DNA from: Brachybacterium endophyticum
GTDB lineage: Bacteria > Actinomycetota > Actinomycetes > Actinomycetales > Dermabacteraceae
DNA length: 64,000 nt
Assembly: GCF_003130585.1 (NCBI RefSeq)
Contig: NZ_QFKX01000006.1
Span: forward strand, 1-64,000
Reading direction: 5' to 3'
Below the pieces are notes generated by a model. It ran no database searches. It was not told where the DNA came from and saw nothing but the letters and a program-made list of their open reading frames with translations. This document shows, in pieces, positions 40,754-49,923 of the stretch; the stretch's first letter is position 1; each line of letters opens with the position of its first letter. The translations under genes and the position numbers were made by a program.

Positions 40754-41002
40754 TCAGCCGGCGCGGCGCGCGCGGGCGTTACGACGCTTGAGCGAGCGGC
40801 GCTCGTCCTCCGACAGGCCTCCCCAGACGCCCGAGTCCTGGCCGGACTCCAGGGCGAACTTCAGGCACGAGGTCATGACCTCGCAGCGCTGGCACACCGC
40901 CTTCGCCTCCTGGATCTGGGTGATCGCGGGACCCGTGTTCCCGATCGGGAAGAACAGCTCAGGGTCCTGGGTCAGGCATTCCGCGCGGTGGCGCCAATCC
41001 AT
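40754..41002 (-). CDS. whiB1: WhiB1-like iron-sulfur transcription factor
   Basis: An 82-residue WhiB protein with cysteines at residues 9, 37, 40 and 46, the exact positions of mycobacterial WhiB1. The GVWGGLSEDER turn and a basic C-terminus (KRRNARARR) follow. WhiB1 is an essential nitric-oxide-responsive partner of the housekeeping sigma factor. Length, motif spacing and the neighbour pdtaS all agree. The 265-bp upstream region has a TTGAAC sequence on the minus strand near 41130-41140, which could be a -35 element. Confidence 0.95.
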   Translation of the reverse strand: MDWRHRAECLTQDPELFFPIGNTGPAITQIQEAKAVCQRCEVMTSCLKFALESGQDSGVWGGLSEDERRSLKRRNARARRAG

Positions 41003-41254
41003 CTGTTACTCACTTTCCGGGTCACCCCGCAGCGGCTCGTGAGCCGCGGCGCGGCGGGTGGTCGCCTCGTGAGGGGCGAACGGATCTACGGGCGGACCGG
41101 TACCTCGCGGCCGATCCTGGGTTCACTCCATTGTTCAAGCACGCCCGCCGAGCCACAAGAGCCCTCGCTCGGCTCCTGGGTGGGACTTCCCACAGCGACC
41201 GCGAACGCTCGGACCGGCCTGCCCGCAGCCGATCGATCCTGCGGCGGCTGTCGA

Positions 41255-41270
41255 TAGAGTGCCGTTCATG
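41255..41270 (+). promoter_or_regulatory. Leaderless promoter of the small membrane protein gene
   Basis: TAGAGT at 41255-41260 ends 7 nt before ATG 41268. An in-frame GTG at 41259 overlaps the hexamer and therefore cannot be the start if this promoter is used. Confidence 0.5.
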
Positions 41271-41747
41271 GCCTCCACCTCACAAAAGCCCTCCGCCCCG
41301 CAGGAGCCGGGCACCGCCGACCGGCCCGCGACCCGGCGTCTGGGAACCGTTCTGCTGGCGGTCGAGACCCTGGCGCTCGCTGCGCTCGGGGTCTTCATGC
41401 TCTCGCGCGTGGGGTCGGAGGACGTGGGCGCCTCCCTCGCAGTCGGACTGGCGGTCTTCATCCTGCTGTTCGCCCTCGCCGTGGGCATCGCCGCCTACTC
41501 CCTGTTCCGACGAGGGCGCTTCGGGCTCGGCTTCGGCATCACCTGGCAGCTGTTCCAGGCCCTGGTCTCCGCGAGCATGCTGCGGGCCAACATCCTGGTT
41601 GCGGGCGGGGTCGGCCTGCTGCTGGCGATCGCAGCGTTCGTGGTGCTGCTGATGCTCGTGCGCGCGACCCCCTTGCCCTTCGAGAACGATGCGAACGCGG
41701 GAAGCACGGACCGCCGAGGCGGCGGGACCGGCGGCACACGCCGCTGA
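41268..41747 (+). CDS. Small four-helix membrane protein
   Basis: A 159-residue protein of unknown function. A Ser/Pro/Ala-rich cytoplasmic N-terminus is followed by four hydrophobic helices at about 26-45, 53-75, 83-104 and 109-130, and a Gly/Thr-rich tail. The segment RRGRFGLGFGITWQLFQAL lies between helices 2 and 3. It stands alone between whiB1 and a convergent ABC permease. I recognise no family with certainty. Confidence 0.7.
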   Translation: MASTSQKPSAPQEPGTADRPATRRLGTVLLAVETLALAALGVFMLSRVGSEDVGASLAVGLAVFILLFALAVGIAAYSLFRRGRFGLGFGITWQLFQALVSASMLRANILVAGGVGLLLAIAAFVVLLMLVRATPLPFENDANAGSTDRRGGGTGGTRR

Positions 41748-41821
41748 CCCCGCCGCCCCGCTCCGCCTTCGCCTCACCTCACCAGCCCTGCCTCAGCTGC
41801 CCGCCTCACCCCGCCGGGTCT

Positions 41822-41837
41822 CCCGCCGCGCGGCGGG
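41822..41837. terminator. Palindromic hairpin between convergent genes
   Basis: The perfect palindrome CCCGCCGCGCGGCGGG (41822-41837) lies in the 110-bp gap between two convergent genes. It could form a 6-bp stem with a GCGC loop. It lacks a U-tract. Confidence 0.35.
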
Positions 41838-41857
41838 TCCGTCGGCGGGCGGTGCGC

Positions 41858-44368
41858 TCACTCGTCGGCCGCGGCGAGAGCGCGCGCCGGCTGCGTGCGG
41901 GCCGCCCTCCGGCCCGGCAGGGCCGAGGCGAGGAGCCCTGCCGCGAGCGCCAGCGCCAGCACCAGGCCGATCTGGCCCCACGGGATCGTGATCATCAGCG
42001 GGTACTGGCCACCCAGGACCGTGGAGATCCCGAGCACCCCGTAGACGCTGCCCAGGGCGATGCCGAGCACGGCACCGATCACGGCGAGCAGCAGACCCTC
42101 CCAGGCGAGCATCGCCCGCATCTGCCCACGCGTCGTGCCCAGTGCCCGCAGCAGGGCGTTCTCGCCGGTGCGTTCGATGACGCCCAGGCTGAGGGTGTTG
42201 GCGACGCCCACGAGGGCCACCAGCACCGCGACCGCGAGCAGGCCCACGGTGATGCCCAGCATCACCGAGAGGATCTGCCCGTACATCTCGCGCTCGGCCC
42301 CGGATGCATCCACCTCCGCCTGCGGCGCGCCGTTCTCCGCGGCGGCCTTCTGGATGTCGCCGACGACGGCGAGCGCGTCGCGCCCTTCCCGCGGGGCGGT
42401 CCCCACGTCGTCGAAGTCGACCAGCAGGGCGGGTGAGGAATCTGAGCCCAGGAGCTGCTCGAGCGTGGCGGGGGAGACCAGGGACATCTGCAGGTTCGCG
42501 TCCACGTGCACGCGCAGGTCGTGGGACTTCCCGTCGGCGCCCGGGAGGTGGAGGACCTGCCCGTCGGTGAGGCCGAAGGACTGGGCGCGCTCCTTCCCGA
42601 GCACCACGGTGCCGCTGGTGACCGTGTCGGCGAGCTCGGGCCTGTGCGAGGTCGACCGGACCTGATCCGGGGTCGCCGCGTACAGGGTCATCGGTTCCTT
42701 CGCGCCCACGTCGATGTCGCCGCGCTCGGTGGCCTGCGCGCTGTGCACGCCGGGGACCTCGGAGATCGCCTCCACGGCAGCACGCGGGAGCTTCTCGGCG
42801 GTGACCACCGAGTCGATGGGCCGGCGGCTGTCGAGCTCCGTGGTCAGCGTGGTCTCCGTGGTGCGTGCGCCGACGGCCATCATCGTCATCAGCGTGGTGC
42901 CGATCAGGAGCGCGGCGACGGTGGCCGCGCTGCGGCGGGGGTTGCGGGAGGTGTTCGCTCCTGCGATGCGGGCGGGCAGACCACCGATCCTCGCCGCCGC
43001 GGCTCCGGCGAGACGGGCCAGCGGACGTGTGACCAGCACGAGCCCCACCAGGAGCCCCGCGAAGCTGACGACGCCGCCGAGCATGCCCAGGGCGATCCCG
43101 AGTCCTGACGGCCCCGCCAGGGAGATCCCGACGGCTCCGACCAGGGCCAGCAGCCCCAGGACCACAGCCACCAGGCTGAGCACGCCGCGCACGCCCAGTC
43201 GACGCGCGGGGGCCGGCGGCGCGGGCCGAAGGGCCTGCAGCGGGGCGACGCGGGTGGCCGCGCGCACCGGCCCCAGCCCTGCGATCGCGGTCAGCACCGT
43301 TCCCGCCACGAGCGGGGCGATCACGGAGGCGAGGGTCACGGGAACGATCAGGACGCCGTCCAACAGCCCCACGGCGGCGGCACCGGCGAGGGCGGCCTGT
43401 GCCAGCAGGTGCGCGCCGATCATGCCGAGGACGGCCCCCGCGAACCCCACCAGCGCGCTCTCGCGCAGCACGTTCGCGGCGACCTGACGGCGGGTGGACC
43501 CGAGGGTGCGCAGCAGCGCGAGGGAGCGGGTGCGCTGTGCCAGGGTCACCGCGAACGTGTTGGTGATGACCACGGCGCTGGTCACCAGGGCGATCACCAC
43601 GAACACGGCGAACACCATCGCGAGGGCCTCGAAGCCCTTCGTGACCTCGGAGGTCTTCTCGTCGATGACGTCCTGTGCGCTGCGCACCTCCAGCCCCTGG
43701 TGGGTGAGCGAGCTGATCGTGGCGTCCCGGTCGGCGCCCGGCTCCAGGGCGAGCAGCCAGGTGGATCCGGGGCCGCCGCCGGCCAGGGTCCGTTCGTTGT
43801 GGGAGTTGACGTGCACGATCGGGGTGCCACCGAGCGCCGTGCTGGTCGATCCTGCGGCGATCCCGGTGACACGGAGGGTGAGGTCCTCGTGCTCGGCGTC
43901 CAGTCGTGAGTCCGCCGGCAGCACCACGTCCTGGCCTGCGCTCACGCCGAGATGGTCGGCGGCCGCCTCGTCGAGGACGACCTCGTCGGCCTTCGCGGCG
44001 TCGCGCCCGGAGGTCAGGTCGAGGGTCTGCACGGAGGCGGGAGGATCGGCCTGTTCCTGGAGGAACACTGCCGCGGAGGACCCGGGAGCCTGCAGCTGCA
44101 GGTACCCGTCGGTCCGCGGCCAGGAAGCCTTCACCCCGGGGGCGTCCGGGGCAGCGGCCGAGGCGTCGGCGTCCGGGTTCTCGCCGGCGTCCTCGGGAGC
44201 GACCACGAGATCGGCCCCCTGGTACGCCTGGGTGACCCCGGCGGAGAGCGAGGTGGTCAGCAGGTTCGCGGCGATGATCATGACCGCGAGGAACCCGCTG
44301 GAGATCGCCACGGTGATCAGAGCGGCGAGATGACGGCGGGGCGGGGTGAGGCGGATGCGGCGGCTCAT
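41858..44368 (-). CDS. FtsX-like ABC transporter permease
   Basis: An 836-residue permease with two FtsX-type domains. An N-terminal helix (about 13-35) and a large outer domain (about 40-240) precede helices near 255-390 (first FtsX core), then a cluster of helices near 410-480, a second outer domain (about 500-690), and the last three helices (about 705-825). Such MacB-like permeases export or sense peptides and lipids by mechanotransmission rather than ordinary transport. It starts 4 bp inside the ATPase gene stop. Together with the upstream two-component genes it forms an export/stress module. Confidence 0.9.
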   Translation of the reverse strand: MSRRIRLTPPRRHLAALITVAISSGFLAVMIIAANLLTTSLSAGVTQAYQGADLVVAPEDAGENPDADASAAAPDAPGVKASWPRTDGYLQLQAPGSSAAVFLQEQADPPASVQTLDLTSGRDAAKADEVVLDEAAADHLGVSAGQDVVLPADSRLDAEHEDLTLRVTGIAAGSTSTALGGTPIVHVNSHNERTLAGGGPGSTWLLALEPGADRDATISSLTHQGLEVRSAQDVIDEKTSEVTKGFEALAMVFAVFVVIALVTSAVVITNTFAVTLAQRTRSLALLRTLGSTRRQVAANVLRESALVGFAGAVLGMIGAHLLAQAALAGAAAVGLLDGVLIVPVTLASVIAPLVAGTVLTAIAGLGPVRAATRVAPLQALRPAPPAPARRLGVRGVLSLVAVVLGLLALVGAVGISLAGPSGLGIALGMLGGVVSFAGLLVGLVLVTRPLARLAGAAAARIGGLPARIAGANTSRNPRRSAATVAALLIGTTLMTMMAVGARTTETTLTTELDSRRPIDSVVTAEKLPRAAVEAISEVPGVHSAQATERGDIDVGAKEPMTLYAATPDQVRSTSHRPELADTVTSGTVVLGKERAQSFGLTDGQVLHLPGADGKSHDLRVHVDANLQMSLVSPATLEQLLGSDSSPALLVDFDDVGTAPREGRDALAVVGDIQKAAAENGAPQAEVDASGAEREMYGQILSVMLGITVGLLAVAVLVALVGVANTLSLGVIERTGENALLRALGTTRGQMRAMLAWEGLLLAVIGAVLGIALGSVYGVLGISTVLGGQYPLMITIPWGQIGLVLALALAAGLLASALPGRRAARTQPARALAAADE

Positions 44369-45105
44369 CGCAGCACCTCGTCGTCCGCGATGCGACCATC
44401 GGCCAGGGTGACGATGCGATCGGCCTGCTCGGCGGCCTCGCGCTCATGGGTGACCATGACGACGCTCTGGCCGAACTCCTCGACGCTCACGCGCAGGAAC
44501 CGCAGCACCTCCTCCGTGGTCGCGGAGTCGAGGTTGCCGGTCGGCTCGTCGGCGAAGACCACCGCGGGTGAGGTGACCAGGGCCCGGGCGATCGCCACCC
44601 GTTGGATCTGGCCGCCGGAGAGCTGGGAGGGCAGGTGGTCCAGGCGTTCGGTGATGCCGAACGCGGTGGTGATGGTGTGCAGCCAGGTGCGGTCGGGACG
44701 ACGCCCGGCGAGGTCGAGCGGGAGCAGGATGTTCTGCTCGGCGCTCAGCATCGGCAGCAGGTTGAAGGACTGGAAGACGAAGCCGATGCGATCGCGGCGC
44801 AGGCGGGTCAGGGCGTCGTCGCCGAGCCCGGTGATCTCGGTGCCGTCCAGGACGATCGACCCCGCATCGACCGTGTCCAGTCCCGCGAGGGTGTGCAGGA
44901 GGGTGGACTTGCCGGACCCCGAGGGGCCCATGATCGCGGTGAAGGCGCCCCGGGCGATGTCGAGATCCACCCCGTCCAGCGCGAGCACCTGGTTCTGGCC
45001 CTGTCCGTAGGACTTGCGCAGGCCGCGGGCGCTCAGCACGGCGTCGGCGGGCAGATCGGGAGCGGGGTCGGCAGCGTGGGTGCGGTGGGGGTCAGGGCAC
45101 ATCAT
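44365..45105 (-). CDS. MacB/LolD-type ABC transporter ATPase
   Basis: A 246-residue ATPase. Walker A is GPSGSGKST (about 60-68), Q-loop in FQSFNLLPML, signature LSGGQIQRVAIARAL (about 162-176), Walker B VVFADEPTGNLDS (about 181-193) and the switch histidine in MVTHE. The sequence FQSFNLLPMLSAEQNI is characteristic of MacB/LolD/FtsE exporters, which pair with FtsX-like permeases as here. GGAGG precedes ATG 45105. Confidence 0.96.
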   Translation of the reverse strand: MMCPDPHRTHAADPAPDLPADAVLSARGLRKSYGQGQNQVLALDGVDLDIARGAFTAIMGPSGSGKSTLLHTLAGLDTVDAGSIVLDGTEITGLGDDALTRLRRDRIGFVFQSFNLLPMLSAEQNILLPLDLAGRRPDRTWLHTITTAFGITERLDHLPSQLSGGQIQRVAIARALVTSPAVVFADEPTGNLDSATTEEVLRFLRVSVEEFGQSVVMVTHEREAAEQADRIVTLADGRIADDEVLR

Positions 45106-45124
45106 CGGGTCCTCCGGGGATCGC

Positions 45125-45142
45125 GGGGCCGTCAGCGGCCCC
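45125..45142 (-). promoter_or_regulatory. Hairpin just before the ABC ATPase gene
   Basis: Arms GGGGCC (45125-45130) and GGCCCC (45137-45142) can form a 6-bp stem with a 6-nt loop, about 20 nt before the ATPase start on the minus strand. It sits in the 173-bp gap after the response regulator gene and could be a weak terminator or leader element. Confidence 0.3.
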
Positions 45143-45278
45143 TGCGGATTCGTACCCCACCAGGATCTCGGGACGCAGGACCCGCGTCGTCAGCACCCGG
45201 TCGCGACCGCGCTCGCTCCCACCCGACCGGGGTGGCGCAGCCGTGTCGTCCCGGAGTATGAGGTCCGGGCGAGGGACG

Positions 45279-46019
45279 TCAGACGCCGGGCTCGACCAGG
45301 CCGGATTCGAAGGCGAGGATCACGGCCTGGACGCGATCGCGGGCGTTGAGCTTCGAGAGGACACGGCCGACGTGGGTCTTCACGGTCGCCTCGGCGACGA
45401 ACAGCTCGGCCCCGATCTCCTGATTGGAGAAGCCCCGTGCCATCAGCACGAGCACCTCCTTCTCGCGGTCCGTGAGCGGCTCGAGGATCGAGTCGTCGCG
45501 CTCACCGGGCGGGGGAGTGCTGACCATCCGGGTCATCAGGCGTCGCGTGGCGGAGGGGGCGATGACCGCATCGCCGCGGTCCACGGTGCGGATCGCCGCG
45601 AGCAGCTCCTCGGGCTGGGCGTCCTTGAGCAGGAATCCGCTCGCGCCCGCGCGGATCGCGGCCATCACGTAGTCGTCGATGTCGAAGGTCGTGAGCACGA
45701 CGATCTTGGGTTCGCGTCCGTCGGGGGCGTCCTCGAGGATGCGTCGTGTCGCCTCGATGCCGTCCATCCTGGGCATCCGCACGTCCATCAGCACCACATC
45801 GACCCTGCGGGCGCGGATCTGCTCGACGGCCTCGGCGCCGTCGGAGGCCTGCAGGGCGACCTCGAGGTCGTCCTGGGAGTCGATCACCATCGCGAAGCCG
45901 GCCCGCACGAGCGGCTGGTCATCGACCAGGGCGATCCGCAGGGGAGCGGAAGGGGAGGGGGCGGCCGCGTTCGAGCCGGTGCCGGAGTCGTCGGGGGTCT
46001 CAGGGGTCTCGGGGCTCAT
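45279..46019 (-). CDS. NarL/LuxR-family response regulator
   Basis: A 246-residue regulator. A Pro/Ser-rich extension (1-25) precedes the receiver with ALVDDQPLVRAG near 30-41 and phospho-acceptor Asp in VVLMDVRMPRMDG near 78; KD (Lys near 128) completes the site. The C-terminal LuxR HTH is LTDREKEVLVLMARGFSNQEI with ATVKTHVGRVLSKL. It overlaps the kinase gene stop by 4 bp, so the pair is coupled. It likely controls the ABC genes downstream. Confidence 0.95.
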   Translation of the reverse strand: MSPETPETPDDSGTGSNAAAPSPSAPLRIALVDDQPLVRAGFAMVIDSQDDLEVALQASDGAEAVEQIRARRVDVVLMDVRMPRMDGIEATRRILEDAPDGREPKIVVLTTFDIDDYVMAAIRAGASGFLLKDAQPEELLAAIRTVDRGDAVIAPSATRRLMTRMVSTPPPGERDDSILEPLTDREKEVLVLMARGFSNQEIGAELFVAEATVKTHVGRVLSKLNARDRVQAVILAFESGLVEPGV

Positions 46020-47275
46020 CGGGTTGTCCTTCCGTCCAGAGGGATGCGCACGCTCACGCGGAACCCGCGATCGGGCAGCGGACCGGTGTGCAGGGTGCCG
46101 CGGAACAGGTTGACGCGCTCACGCATGCCGGTCAGGCCATGGCCGAGACCGTCGGAGGCGGGGTCCACGCCCTGACCGTCGTCGGTCACGTCCAGGGCGA
46201 GCTGGTGGGGATCGCGACGCAGCAGGACACGGGCGCTGACGTCCGGCCCGGCGTGCTTCATCACGTTGGTCAGGGCCTCCTGCACCACCCGGTACAGCGT
46301 CAGCCCCATCGGTCCGGGCAGGCCGTCGACGTCGCCCTCGCGCACGAGATCCACGGGCAGACCCGCGGCGCGGACCTGCTCGACGAGCTCACCGAGCGAC
46401 TCCAGCCCCGGCTGCGGACCCAGGTCCTGCGACTCGTCGTTGCGCAGCACCCCCAGCAGGCTGCGCATGTCCGCGAGGGCGCGGCGGCCGGTCTGGCCGA
46501 CCGTGCCCAGGACGTCCGCTGCCGCGCTCGGGTCCTGGGAGGCGATGAAGCGGCCGCCGTCGGCCTGGGCGATGATCACCGACAGCGAGTGGGCGACCAC
46601 GTCGTGCATCTCGCGGGCGATGCGGGCGCGCTCGTCGGCCACGGCGAGGCGGGTGCGCTGCTCGCGCTCCCGGACGGCCTGCGCGGCGGCCTCACGGGCC
46701 ATCCGCAGCTGGTCGACGCGCACCCGCTGGTAGCGCCCCGTGGCCCAGACCGCCAGCACCAGAGCGGTGCCGAAGACGAAGAAGACGACGGACGAGACGG
46801 TCACGAAGTACCACGGCTCGCTCGAGAGCATCGCGAACGTGGTGGCGACCGCTTGCATGCCCGCGCCGATGACCCCGGCGACGAGGGCGAACGTGGGGAC
46901 GCGTCCGCGGCCGTGCACCGTCGCGCAGTACAGGGCGTAGAAGATCATCACGTCGCCGAGGACCACCGGGTAGCCACCGAGGAAGTGGGCGACGGCGAGC
47001 ACCGCGATCAGGAGCGTGGCCCACCCCGTGCGGGTGCGCAGGAAGGCGCCGGCGACGAACATCGGGATCGACCAGAACAGCCAGGCATCGACCGACAGCG
47101 TGCTGACCAGGGGGATCGACCCGAGCATGAGGACGGCGGCGATGCTCCCGAAGACGGTCGCGTCGACGATCTGCGGATGGCTCGCGAGCCATCGGAACGG
47201 TGCGTCCAGACGGCTCGGCGGCGGGTCCACCGGCTCGGGGTCGATCGTCCCCCGGGACGGCAGCGGCATGGTCAT
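46016..47275 (-). CDS. NarL-type sensor histidine kinase
   Basis: A 419-residue kinase with six or so hydrophobic helices in residues ~30-185, no large outer loop, then a HisKA_3 helix with REMHDVVAHSLSVIIAQA (His near 222) and an ATPase domain ending LGHGLTGMRERV. The six-helix, loop-poor input resembles kinases that sense membrane stress or bind ABC exporters. A minus-strand TAGGCT ending 6 nt before ATG 47275 suggests leaderless transcription. Confidence 0.93.
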   Translation of the reverse strand: MTMPLPSRGTIDPEPVDPPPSRLDAPFRWLASHPQIVDATVFGSIAAVLMLGSIPLVSTLSVDAWLFWSIPMFVAGAFLRTRTGWATLLIAVLAVAHFLGGYPVVLGDVMIFYALYCATVHGRGRVPTFALVAGVIGAGMQAVATTFAMLSSEPWYFVTVSSVVFFVFGTALVLAVWATGRYQRVRVDQLRMAREAAAQAVREREQRTRLAVADERARIAREMHDVVAHSLSVIIAQADGGRFIASQDPSAAADVLGTVGQTGRRALADMRSLLGVLRNDESQDLGPQPGLESLGELVEQVRAAGLPVDLVREGDVDGLPGPMGLTLYRVVQEALTNVMKHAGPDVSARVLLRRDPHQLALDVTDDGQGVDPASDGLGHGLTGMRERVNLFRGTLHTGPLPDRGFRVSVRIPLDGRTTR

Positions 47276-47281
47276 GGCACG

Positions 47282-47287
47282 AGCCTA
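47282..47287 (-). promoter_or_regulatory. Leaderless promoter of the sensor kinase gene
   Basis: Read on the minus strand, TAGGCT (47282-47287) is followed by 6 nt and the ATG at 47275. No ribosome site precedes the ATG. It marks the start of the kinase-regulator-ABC transcript. Confidence 0.5.
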
Positions 47288-47354
47288 GGAGATCGCGGGG
47301 CCGTGGTCGTCCTCCCGGAGGGGGACGGCGCTCCGCCCGCGGTCGCAGGGACGT

Positions 47355-48122
47355 TCAGAAGAGCCGCTGTGTCTCCTCGATCAGTTCCGGGCCCTCGCTG
47401 CGCGTGTTCCCGACGGCCGCGTCGACGGGCCGCAGTTCGAGGTCCTCGCCGTCGCGGACGCGGGCGTCGTCCTGCAGCCACTGCTCGACCTCCCCGCGAT
47501 CGTCCATGGCAGGGTCGAGATAGGCGTCGACCGCATCGCGCGGGAGCATCAGCGGAGTGCGGTCGTGGATGTCGGCGAGGGTGCCGCTCGCCTCACGGGT
47601 GATGATCGTGGCGCTCAGCAGCCAGGCGCCGTCCCCGCTCGCGGCCGGTCCCTCGTGGCCGCCGGGGCCCTTCCACCAGGAGACCAGGCCTGCGAGGTAG
47701 AGGGGTTCCCCGCTCGGGTCGGAGATGAAGAAGGGCTGCTTGCGCTTGGATCCGGCCTCCTGCTTCCACTCGTAGTAGCCGGAGATCGGGATGATCGCCC
47801 GGTACCGCGACAGGCTGCCGCGGAAGCTGGGCTTGGACCCCAGGGACTCGCGGCGGGCGTTGAAGGTGCGGGCGCCGAACGCGAGATCCTCGGCGAAGGG
47901 CGGCAGCAGCCCCCAGCGGGCCACGCGCAGGGCGCGCAGCACCTCACCGGGGGCGCCGGGCTCCCGGTCGTCGTCCTTCGCCAGGGACTCGGTGACCACG
48001 TAGATCGGGGCCGTGGGCGCGACGTTCCACCGCGTGCGCAGATGGGGATCGGCCAGGTCGACGGCATCGAGGTCGTCGATCAGCGGCTCGATCTCCTGGA
48101 AGAAGGCGAAGCGCCCGCACAC
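47355..48122 (-). CDS. SRAP (YedK/HMCES) abasic-site protein
   Basis: A 255-residue SOS response-associated peptidase-like protein. After Met removal the catalytic Cys2 is exposed (MCGRF), and the conserved NVAPTAPIYV near 32-42, Arg/Asn-rich NARRES near 90, FRGSLSRYRAIIPISGYYEW near 99-118 (the active-site Glu) and the late LMLPRDAVDAYLDP are present. The protein crosslinks to abasic sites in single-stranded DNA to protect them. GTG 48122 was chosen for the Cys2 start. It follows the YihY gene by 6 bp. Confidence 0.95.
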   Translation of the reverse strand: MCGRFAFFQEIEPLIDDLDAVDLADPHLRTRWNVAPTAPIYVVTESLAKDDDREPGAPGEVLRALRVARWGLLPPFAEDLAFGARTFNARRESLGSKPSFRGSLSRYRAIIPISGYYEWKQEAGSKRKQPFFISDPSGEPLYLAGLVSWWKGPGGHEGPAASGDGAWLLSATIITREASGTLADIHDRTPLMLPRDAVDAYLDPAMDDRGEVEQWLQDDARVRDGEDLELRPVDAAVGNTRSEGPELIEETQRLF

Positions 48123-48128
48123 GGGGTC

Positions 48129-49334
48129 TCAGCCCTTCCGGCCCTCGGAGGGAGCGGAGCCCTCGGCATCGTCGGCCGGCTCGGTGGCGACGTCGCCGGG
48201 CTGTTCCGCGATCGAGCCGGTGGGCGTGCGGGCGGTGATCCGCGCGTTCTCGCCGGTGTAGGAGCCCTGGTCGCGGTGGAGGTTCTGGAGACGGAGGTCG
48301 CGGCCCTGATCCACGAGCTTCTCGTACTTCTGCTCCTTCTTCTCCGCGCCCTTCTCGCCGCGCAGCGGGACCTCGAAGCCGTTCTCCGCGGGAAGGCCCG
48401 CCTGCAGCTCCTTCGCACGCTCGTACTCGGCGTCGACCTCGGCACCCAGGATGATCACGATGTTCATGATCCACAGGGCGAACAGGACGGCCATCACGCC
48501 GCCGATCGCGCCGTAGCTGGAGTAGCTCGCGAAGCTGCTCATGTAAATCGCGAGGACCACCGCGGCGACCGCGATGCCGACGATCGCGAACACGCCACCG
48601 GGGGAGATCAGGCGGAAGGGCTTGGCGATGTTCGGGGCCGCCCAGTACAGCACCGAGACCAGCACGAACAGGAGCAGGACGATGACGGGCCACTTCACCC
48701 ACGCCCAGATCGGCAGGAACGACTCCAGCAGGAAGGCGACGAAGCCCTCGAGGTGCAGCGGCTGGGCGATCGGCTTCAGCAGGCTCTCGGCGAGGGTCTC
48801 GTTGAGCAGGAACGAGATCCCGATGACCAGCAGGCCGATGACCAGGGTGGCGGTCACGGCGAGCATGCCGAGGTTGAAGCGGATGGCGCTGCGCCCCTCG
48901 GGGATCTCGTAGACGTCGTTCGCGGTCCGGGAGAACGCCTTGACGTAGCCGGAGGCGGACCAGAGGGCGGTCGCAATACCGATGATCAGAGCGATGATGC
49001 CGCCGGAGGCGCTCCCCATGAGCGACTCGAGCGTCGTGCTGACGATGTCGCCGAGCCCGCTGACCTGCTTCCCGAGGCCGGAGCTCGTCACGCCGTCCGT
49101 GATCAGCTTCGCGATCTGGTCCTTGACCGGAGCCAGGATCAGCGTGGCCAGCGAGAACACGGCCAGCAGGGTGGGCGCGATCGACAGCACCATGAAGTAG
49201 GTCAGCTTGGCGGCCTGGTCGGTGCCGCCGTCACGACCGAACTCGCTGAACGCGCGCTTGACGAGGTACAGGATCGTGGGCCGCTGCAGACGGACCTTCT
49301 CGTCCTCGGCGCTGCCGCTGGGGTTCTCGGCCAT
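48129..49334 (-). CDS. YihY/virulence factor BrkB family membrane protein
   Basis: A 401-residue integral membrane protein with the YihY pattern: LVKRAFSEFGRDGGTDQAAKLTYF near 20-43, a helix to ~65, IGIATALWSASGYVKAFSRTANDVYE near 115-140, and further helices near 155-180, 200-225, 235-260 and 265-300. The C-terminal ~100 residues are cytoplasmic and charged. The family was once mislabelled ribonuclease BN; its transport role is unknown. GGAGG precedes ATG 49334; the earlier in-frame start is in a hairpin. Confidence 0.88.
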   Translation of the reverse strand: MAENPSGSAEDEKVRLQRPTILYLVKRAFSEFGRDGGTDQAAKLTYFMVLSIAPTLLAVFSLATLILAPVKDQIAKLITDGVTSSGLGKQVSGLGDIVSTTLESLMGSASGGIIALIIGIATALWSASGYVKAFSRTANDVYEIPEGRSAIRFNLGMLAVTATLVIGLLVIGISFLLNETLAESLLKPIAQPLHLEGFVAFLLESFLPIWAWVKWPVIVLLLFVLVSVLYWAAPNIAKPFRLISPGGVFAIVGIAVAAVVLAIYMSSFASYSSYGAIGGVMAVLFALWIMNIVIILGAEVDAEYERAKELQAGLPAENGFEVPLRGEKGAEKKEQKYEKLVDQGRDLRLQNLHRDQGSYTGENARITARTPTGSIAEQPGDVATEPADDAEGSAPSEGRKG

Positions 49335-49344
49335 CGTTGCCTCC

Positions 49345-49369
49345 GCGGGTCTCAGGGGAAGGGACCCGC
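49345..49369 (-). terminator. Hairpin between marR-type gene and yihY
   Basis: Arms GCGGGTC (49345-49351) and GACCCGC (49363-49369) enclose an 11-nt loop. It lies after the MarR gene stop and directly before the YihY ribosome site, so it may be a terminator for the MarR transcript. Confidence 0.4.
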
Positions 49370-49461
49370 CCATCGTGCCACGCGACGCCGTCCTGGCCGG
49401 GGAGAACGGTCGCGAGGGGACGGCGACCCACCGGCCGGAGGGTCCTCGGCGGGGCGGTCGA

Positions 49462-49911
49462 CTATCGGTCGGCGCGGGCGGCTCGACGAGCCGCCACGCC
49501 CTCCTCGAGGCGGGCGAGCGAAGAGGTGAGGGCGTCCAGGACCTCCGGCTCCTCGATGATGTCCGCGAGCGCCGTGCGCCAGACGCCGTGCAGGTCCTCC
49601 AGATCCTGGCCCGCGCGCTCGGTCGGGAACAGGCGTGTGCGTCGGGCGTCTGTCTCGTGCTTCTCCCGATACACCATGCCCTTCTCCTCGAGTGCCCTGA
49701 GCGTGCGGGCGACGTTGCTGGAGTGGAGGACCGTCGCCTTCGCGATCTCGTGGGGAGAGGCCCCGGGGTTCTGCGTGATGTGTCGGATCACCGCGGATTC
49801 GACGGTGGTGCAGGTCTGGGTCTCGCTCTCCTGGAGGGCTCTCAGATGTCGGCCGATGGCGAGGACGCGGTCTGCGAGCTCGAACAAGCGATGGTCGGTG
49901 TTGGTGGACAT
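49462..49911 (-). CDS. MarR-family transcriptional repressor
   Basis: A 149-residue winged-helix protein with the MarR order: a helical N-terminus, VIRHITQNPGASPHEIAKATVLHSSNVARTLRALEEKGMV (about 41-80) as the DNA-reading helices, a wing with EKHETDARRTRLF, and a long C-terminal dimer helix. It is divergent from an SDR gene, and an inverted repeat lies between them. It is expected to repress the SDR gene and itself, relieved by a small ligand. Confidence 0.92.
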   Translation of the reverse strand: MSTNTDHRLFELADRVLAIGRHLRALQESETQTCTTVESAVIRHITQNPGASPHEIAKATVLHSSNVARTLRALEEKGMVYREKHETDARRTRLFPTERAGQDLEDLHGVWRTALADIIEEPEVLDALTSSLARLEEGVAARRAARADR

Positions 49912-49923
49912 TCTCTGATGGTA

